From: Flammulina velutipes
Taxonomy: Eukaryota; Basidiomycota; Agaricomycetes; Agaricales; Physalacriaceae
DNA length: 64,000 nucleotides
Direction: 5' to 3'
NCBI GenBank assembly: GCA_011800155.1
Contig: CM022373.1
Location: forward strand, 868,001-932,000
Shown in pieces: positions 58,443-64,000 of this stretch; position 1 is the stretch's first letter, and every line of letters starts with the position of its first letter. The notes beneath the pieces are model-generated. The model saw only the letters and a list, made by a program, of their open reading frames with translations, ran no database searches and had not been told where the DNA came from. The position numbers were made by a program, and so were the translations under genes.

Positions 58443-58680
58443 GGTTTCCATAATAACGAATCGGGGTGGATAAATGTATCGGGCAAGATGGGACGCCCAT
58501 ACGAAAAGGACCTGTTCAAGGTGGGATAGCACGCAAACGAATCATCTGATTACCGGGTAGCAATAATACAGCATGCGTAGAAGAAGGCAGCACACGGCTT
58601 ATCAGCCAAGAGCGTGTGGCTGAAGATGTTCTGTACGGTCCGGCTATCTCCGGTACAGCTTGAACTCAAACTCCCACAGA

Positions 58681-60638
58681 ATGGCGGCTCGCAGCCCGTC
58701 TATCCAGTCCATTATCGACTCTACTTCGCAATCCTTTGACGTCCCAAGCCTTCTGGACGAATCACTGTCTCTCAGCTCTCTTTCAACACTATCTTCATGT
58801 TCTAGCATCCCGCCTTTCCCTACTGGCTATGCTATGCCTCTTCAAACTATCCTAAGCATTAAACCACGCTCAACGGGATACATACGCGCCACCATCACTG
58901 TACCAACACCTCCTAGACTTCGTGCGGTACCCAAGGACGATAGCTCTGTCAAGAAATGGATGGTATGCCCATTTGCTCCCACAGAAATCACGCATTAACG
59001 CGCTGACAGGATAACCTCATGGTCGAACTAAACGCACCCGGACACACGCCCTGGGGTGATTTGGACTTTGGCGAGCCAGCTACTTGGATACCAGAAGGCT
59101 CAGTCTTTTCTCCCGACGCATTTAGGAAGACTATCTCCGCCGTCAGACGCGCTCCGTCTCCTTCTGCCCGGCATTCGACCCCGCCTCGCCCAAAAAGTTC
59201 TCATCGCGACGCTCTCGTCTTCGAACGCGAGATAACTCTCAGAACCGACGGTCAGTCAGCGCGGTGGTCGGTACAGGTTCCTGCGAGACAGATGGATCCG
59301 GAGACAGCCAGTATGGTCGAACAACTACAAGCGCTCAAAGAATACTTCAAGGATTCCGATGGTCCTACCGCTGTCGTGGAGACAGAGCGCCCTACTCCGT
59401 CACTCATGATATCGACTTCTCAGTTCACTATGCCTTTGTCTCTCGAATCCAACGGCAACGTCAGTACTTCCATTGCTGCTCCCGCTTCGCTTGCCACCAG
59501 AAGACAAAAGTCGCCATCGCCCCTCGCAATTGATCCCTCCAAGATGGACATCGTATATCCAGGCATCCCTACTGCTTTCTTAGGCTCCAAGGACACTCCT
59601 ACGTTCGACTCCTCACAATTACCTGCTGATACCCGACCATCTTCCGAGCGCTCAGCGCTGAAACTTCAGGACATGATTGGCACTCTGCGCTCACGCTGTG
59701 CATCTCTCCAGGTCAAAACACCTCCCTCCATGAAAGCGCAGCCCGTGTTCTCGACTCAGCAGGGGTCACACGATTCTGTTACACCCGAACTAGGGAACGA
59801 GTGGGCTTTTGCCGATGGATTGACGACTTCTTTCTCTCCGCCCCAGCCCGCTCATTCGTTGAACAAAGCCATTTCGAGGACGACTTCTCCTGATCCTCAA
59901 GACTACTCTGAACTACTCGACCAGACGCTCGTAGACTTTTCGGACGATGTCAGTGGAGATTTCGACCAAAGCCAAGTCATGACGTCCGACGGGCCTCCTT
60001 CGTCTCCTCTGCCCCCTTGTCCCCCTCGAACGCCATCACCTCGAGGAATCCTCAAACGCTGCAAGAGCGTCCGCTTCGCGTCTGAGCGTCAAGAGTTGGA
60101 AATCAGTGCAGATTTCTCCGAACCCGTGCAGTCTCCTCGCCATTCGACCCCAGTGTCGATTCTTTCCAAACGTGCCCCCACTGTTCGGCACACGTACGCT
60201 CCCAAGTGCACTGTCATACCCCCACAGAATACGCCTCCCAATAAGGCGTTCTTGACGGCTGCTGGTCGGAAGAAGCCTGGTGCTGTTGCTGTCCATGCGC
60301 CTCGCGCGGTGTCTACACCTCCGATATCTGATAACAGGCGCCACACTGTCATGCTGAGCTCGACGAAGGTGCCCGCGGCTCGAAGCAGTCAGCCTGTGTC
60401 ATTCCCCTCGCGTCGCCAGACGGTACAGGCTCCCAAGGTCTTTAGGCACAGTGCGCTACCTGCTGCGTCCCCTCAGAAGGGCGTTGGGAAGGAGAATGGG
60501 CGCTCAGTGGTGTTTGGGTCGTTGAAGTCGAGGTTTACGTTGGACGAGAATGCGATGAGGAAGGTCGTGGTGGAGAAGGATGTTACGAAGAGTAGGATGG
60601 TCATGCCGTTGAAGAACATTTTTACGAGGTTCAAATAG
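58681..60638 (+). CDS. Disordered Ser/Pro-rich protein with a PP1-docking-like motif
   Basis: I recognise no named family. The protein, about 640 residues in two exons, starts at ATG (58681; the codons before it offer only TTG) with a Ser-rich segment. A folded-looking stretch lies across the single intron: LKxxTIL-like repeats, then KKWM joined to DNLMVELNAPGHTPWGDLDF. The rest is largely disordered, rich in Ser, Pro and Thr with many SP sites. Near the middle of the C-terminal half is GILKRCKSVRFASERQE (around 60040-60090), in which KSVRFA fits the RVxF docking motif for protein phosphatase 1. The tail is basic (KSRMVMPLKNIFTRFK). A nuclear or cytoskeletal regulatory role is possible but not shown. 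Confidence 0.8.
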
Positions 60639-60960
60639 GACGTTCACAAGCTAGTGGAGAATTAGGAAGGGCATGTGCTTTCCTGTGTAACATTTTACGG
60701 CCAGTATGATACTTTGTAGGTTGTACGTGTGCATTTCTCATCTGTATATCTAATTGATCAATTGTCTGATCGATCACATCACAAACGACCACCGTGCAAA
60801 TGGCTCCAAGAACGCGAAGCGCCACAAAGGAAATGAAGACAGAAGCACAAGGGATGCCACAAGGCGAGCACTCAGGATACCCATCCCTCTCAATTTCTAA
60901 CTTCACTTCTGTCGAAGCTATCATCGTCGAACGACCATAGCCTTTCATGCGAGAGGCTCA

Positions 60961-61385
60961 AATCATACAAGCTCTTGAAGACATACTAGGCGAAAATTTC
61001 AAGGCAGACATGATAAACACTGGCATATTCGCTAGCTATGACGACTAACATGAGGGTGACAGCCTTATGAGGCCGCTCATCAAATCAGTATGCGCCACAC
61101 CTACTCCTTGTGCAGTCTCTCAAAACATTTTCGGATACGTATAGTCGAAGAGATGCACTAGTTGGGCCACTGCGCCTTCCGAACGAAGCACCTGCCGCTC
61201 CAGATGCTCAGTTGGTCCCAGCTATTCCTGTAGTGGGGAAACCTATTAATGGTGGTGATTACCTGCTCCCTCTGACGATGACGCCACAGGACATCGAAGT
61301 ACTGATGCTCTATTACAACGAATCATTCTCCATCCTCCCCAATAATAATTTGGATGAAAGGAGGCAGAAAGTCATCAATTGGGTG
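60961..61385 (+). pseudogene. Decayed copy B of an unidentified sequence family
   Basis: Plus-strand blocks IIQALEDILGENFKADMIN, then MRPLIKS, ALVGPLRLPNEAPAAPDAQ, LLPLTMTPQDIEVLMLYYN and ERRQKVINWVSDEW repeat those of the minus-strand copy at 26465-26913. Here the LLPLTMTPQDIEV part stays open longer, while the first part meets a stop right after SYDD and changes frame. The two copies carry different lesions, so comparison would help define the ancestral gene. No start codon context, signal peptide or known domain is recognised. Confidence 0.55.
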
Positions 61386-61426
61386 TCGGATGAATGGGAA
61401 AACCGACTCGACCCGTTTCCTAATAC

Positions 61427-61442
61427 TATATATATATATATA
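61427..61442. repeat. TA dinucleotide repeat (eight units)
   Basis: A perfect run of eight TA units lies just after the decayed copy B. It is a simple microsatellite. Confidence 0.8.
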
Positions 61443-61704
61443 CGCTACTAAGTAAAATCGACATCTACGTAAGTTGTGCACTGAAGAAACGCCACAGATA
61501 ATTCTCTATCTGGATGCTTTGCTAATACACGCGTCAAGCCGAAGATGCCGATGGTATAAAGTCTCCAAACGCTTTTACAGCTCGACCACGACTTGCATTT
61601 GCGCTATTGGGCAGCACTTGGCCCGCATGCATGCCATTAGCTCGAAAATAACCGCATAAATATTCCCTCTGCTTTGGGTACCCATATACACGCTTTCGTC
61701 GTGC

Positions 61705-62545
61705 ATGCTCTCGCCACCGCCCCATTTCCAACAGCTTCACATTACATTTCCCAAATGGCCAGGATGGGATATGCAAAGTCTTTCCATGTCGAGACTCTCC
61801 GCGCATACGCTACCCTCTCTGGAGTTGGACCTACGTCCGTACGCACAGGGTTGTCATTGTGGCACGAACCGATGTACCACCAAAGAAATTACCCAGCAAC
61901 ACGGAGGAGACACCCTCAGTGTCACCGTTGACTCGGCCTCCCACGACGACTACTCGTCGGACTCGCCGGTCTTTCACGCGACTACTGCGTCGTACAAGCC
62001 GCTTGCTCTCAAGTTCGCGTTGAGGGAAGACCTCATCCCTGGGCTCTTTCACGAAGCTCATGTGTACAGCGCACATCTGGACCGCGTGCAAGGTCGTGCT
62101 GTGCCGTGGTTCTGGGGCTTCTTTGTTGGCACGTCCACGACTACTGGAGAGCGGATCGCGTGTCTTGCGCTAGAATATTGGGGAGAAGCACTGCCTGTGC
62201 GCTTCTGTGACCTACAACAAGACCTCCGGTGTGTTTCTTCTTGCGACGTCTATCCTCGCTGTAAAGTTAAACCCGGTTAGGACGTTCATATTGACGAAGC
62301 TGGAAGACATTCATCGGTGTGGCGTGCATCACGGAGACGTGCGTATATCGTGTGCGTTATCGCCGCATCTGTTTTACTGATTATTTGGACAGTTTGCTGA
62401 ACGCAATATACTATATTCCGAGGCTAACGGATTGGATATCCGGATAATTGACTTTGACCAGACTGTGGCGCACACTTGTCGAGAGGAGCAGGGCGCCTGT
62501 GCCCTGATTCAGCAGGTGGGGAGGGACATGGAGGTTGGAGGGTAA
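61705..62545 (+). CDS. Compact fungal kinase-like protein
   Basis: This looks like a small protein-kinase-fold protein of a type common in mushrooms, about 245 residues. After a non-conserved start there is LALKFALRED, where Lys fits the ATP-binding residue, and FHEAHVYSAHL, where Glu fits the helix-C partner. The hinge region is IACLALEYWGEAL. Two introns follow; exon joining gives CGVHHGDFAERNILYSEA, the HGD..ERN catalytic loop with Asp and Asn, and IRIIDFDQT in place of DFG. It stops soon after DMEVGG, so the usual C-lobe helices after the metal loop are almost absent. The third residue of DFG is Asp. An active kinase is possible, but the short C-lobe argues for a specialised or eroding protein. 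Confidence 0.72.
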
Positions 62546-62816
62546 TCTTGTCGAGTTGGTAAGTTATTTACGCCTAATAGAAGCACTGTGTAATAGAAGT
62601 GCTATATACATGTGGACGTGAAGGAAAGGTGCGCATGGCAATTCTATATGTGCCTTCGTGTCGATAAATTGGTAAACTTGAGGTTGAGCTCGAAAGTTTG
62701 CAGCATCTGCCTGACACGCCACAAATCGAAGCAGGGACGGCATTTCGGACTTGTTTCGGACCGGAGCTACCGATCATAAGATCCGCCTCGCTTCCCCGCA
62801 TTCTCCTCCCACCAAC

Positions 62817-64000
62817 ATGTCCGTTGCCAGTAGGAATTCAATTTTGCGCCTTATTAACGCCTCGCAGCACACTCTTTGCCCGTGCCATGGCTGTAGCACG
62901 TCTGGTAACCACAGCCACCAGGCAGTCAACCAGCTCAGACGATTCGCAACTCCCGTCAACACGGTCGAGAAGGAATATGCATTCGAGGCAAGTACAAAAT
63001 ATACCAATTCAACAACATCTACTTACTTTACAAGGTTGCTGCTTCTAACCTTCGGTTCGGAGATGGCGTGACCAAAGAGGTCGGGATGGACTTGAAGAAT
63101 ATGAAGGCCACCAAGGTTCGTTCTAGTACCTACTTTTGCTACATGCCGTTGCTAATACACGTATAGGTTGGAGTCTTCACTGACCCAATCATTGCGAAAC
63201 TACGTCCCATGAAGACCGTGAGTTCAACAACCCGACCCGCGTTCTCGCGTCCTCACCTTGCCCAGGCTCTGGAATCATTACAATCGCAAGATAATCTTCC
63301 TTTCGAAGTATACGACAAAGTCGTCGCTGAGCCCGCCGAAGAGAGCTGGCGGGATGCTATTGCCTGGGCGCGCAAACACGACTTCAGTCATTTCCTGGCG
63401 TGAGGGCGCATTCAACACTACTCTGCTCCTACTGACCCTCTCTAGTGTCGGCGGTGGGAGTGTCATTGATACTGCAAAGGCAGCCAACCTGTAAGAGTGC
63501 TGCATTACAGCTGGGTCTATGTATTCACGACTTTCAGGTTCACGGTCTATAAGGACGCAGATCTTATGGACTATATCAATGCCCCCGTGGGGAAGGGTCT
63601 TCCCATATCTGACAAACTAAGACCACTCATTGCTATCCCGACGACGGCGGGTACTGGCTCTGAAACGACAGGCGCTGCTATTGTCGACATAACATCCAAG
63701 TCTTTCAAGAGTGGTATCGCAAGCCGTGCTTTGAAGCCTGTTCTCGGGATAGTAGTAAGTCACCGATATAGCCTATTCTGAACCGACTCTCACACGCGAT
63801 GTAGGATACTAGGAATACGGAATCGTGCCCAAGGGAGCTGCACATAAGCTCGGGTCTTGATGTTTTGTTTCATAGCATGGAGAGCTATACTGCAATTCCA
63901 TATACCGAACGAACGCCCCGACCGGCTAACCCGATCCTTCGGCCTGCGTACCAAGGCAGCAATCCTGTAGCCGATATCTTCTCGCTCTGGGCTTTGCAGA
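62817..64000 (+). CDS. ADHFE1: Hydroxyacid-oxoacid transhydrogenase, iron-type alcohol dehydrogenase (ADHFE1), 5' part
   Basis: The mitochondrial enzyme oxidises 4-hydroxybutyrate while reducing 2-oxoglutarate. The first exon has a presequence-like N-terminus rich in Ser, Asn, Arg and His (SVASRNSILRLINASQHTL, LRRFATPVNTVEKEYAFE). Family motifs are RFGDGVTKEVGMDLKNM, VGVFTDP, the nucleotide-binding VGGGSVIDTAKAANL, PLIAIPTTAGTGSETTGAA and ISSGLDVLFHSMESYTAIPY, then NPILRPAYQGSNPVADIFSL. The first His of the metal site is expected around FHSMES. Several short introns were traced. The gene continues past the right edge, so the remaining metal ligands are not seen. The start ATG (62817) is the first in frame. 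Confidence 0.93.

Larger units (their letters stand above)
60639..61704. other. Intergenic region with decayed copy B
   Basis: This 1.07-kb gap holds the 3' flank of the disordered-protein gene, the decayed copy at 60961-61385 and a short TA repeat. No intact gene was recognised before the kinase-like gene. Confidence 0.5.

Noticed and set aside
1..64000. tRNA genes, rRNA, CRISPR arrays and transposon terminal repeats
   Set aside because: I looked for tRNA B-box words, regular spaced repeats and long terminal or inverted repeats on both strands and saw none that held up.

Overview
The window is a gene-dense piece of nuclear DNA from a filamentous basidiomycete, most likely a mushroom-forming Agaricomycete. 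The reasons are the many short introns (about 48-65 nt, mostly GT-AG with CTAAC/CTGAC-like branch sites), small spacers between genes, and the gene set. That set includes a fungal ROM2-type RhoGEF, a mushroom-type LaeA-like methyltransferase, a giant sacsin-like protein ending in a BTB domain, and a PARP fused to a ubiquitin-conjugating domain. Gene models below were assembled by reading across introns by eye; outer limits and motifs are firmer than every internal splice site.

Layout from left to right. 0-9 kb, all on the minus strand: the 5' part of carnitine acetyltransferase, a holocytochrome c-type synthase, the G-patch splicing factor TFIP11/NTR1, and a SAM-dependent methyltransferase. 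A pyrimidine-rich, intron-like stretch at 2.2-3.4 kb may be a spliced non-coding transcript. 9-21 kb, plus strand: a family X DNA polymerase with a BRCT domain, a ROM2-like RhoGEF (DEP, DH, PH, CNH) and an MFS hexose transporter behind a long promoter with a TATA box and Cre1-like sites. 21.9-34 kb, minus strand: an UBP12/USP15-type deubiquitinase, a lineage-specific coiled-coil membrane protein, and the PARP-UBE2Q-like fusion. The fusion is divergent from SEC1 (34.2-37 kb, plus strand).

37-46.7 kb, minus strand: a DHX35-like DEAH helicase, an ELMO/CED-12 homologue, a cystathionine beta-synthase without a regulatory tail, and a kinase-like protein with a signal peptide, followed by a one-exon partial copy of itself. 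47.3-55.9 kb is a single plus-strand sacsin-like gene with two GHKL ATPase modules. 57-64 kb: a secreted M28 aminopeptidase (minus), a disordered protein with a PP1-docking-like motif (plus), a compact kinase-like protein (plus) and the 5' part of a mitochondrial iron-type alcohol dehydrogenase of the ADHFE1 type (plus, running off the window).

Most genes are unrelated housekeeping functions: acetyl-unit transport, cytochrome maturation, splicing, DNA repair, Rho signalling, exocytosis, transsulfuration. No biosynthetic cluster, transposon, CRISPR array or tRNA gene was recognised. The most unusual items are the PARP-E2 fusion with a changed catalytic triad, the sacsin-BTB giant gene, the kinase-like gene with a partial tandem copy and a GC-AG intron, and two decayed, related sequence copies about 34 kb apart in opposite orientation.
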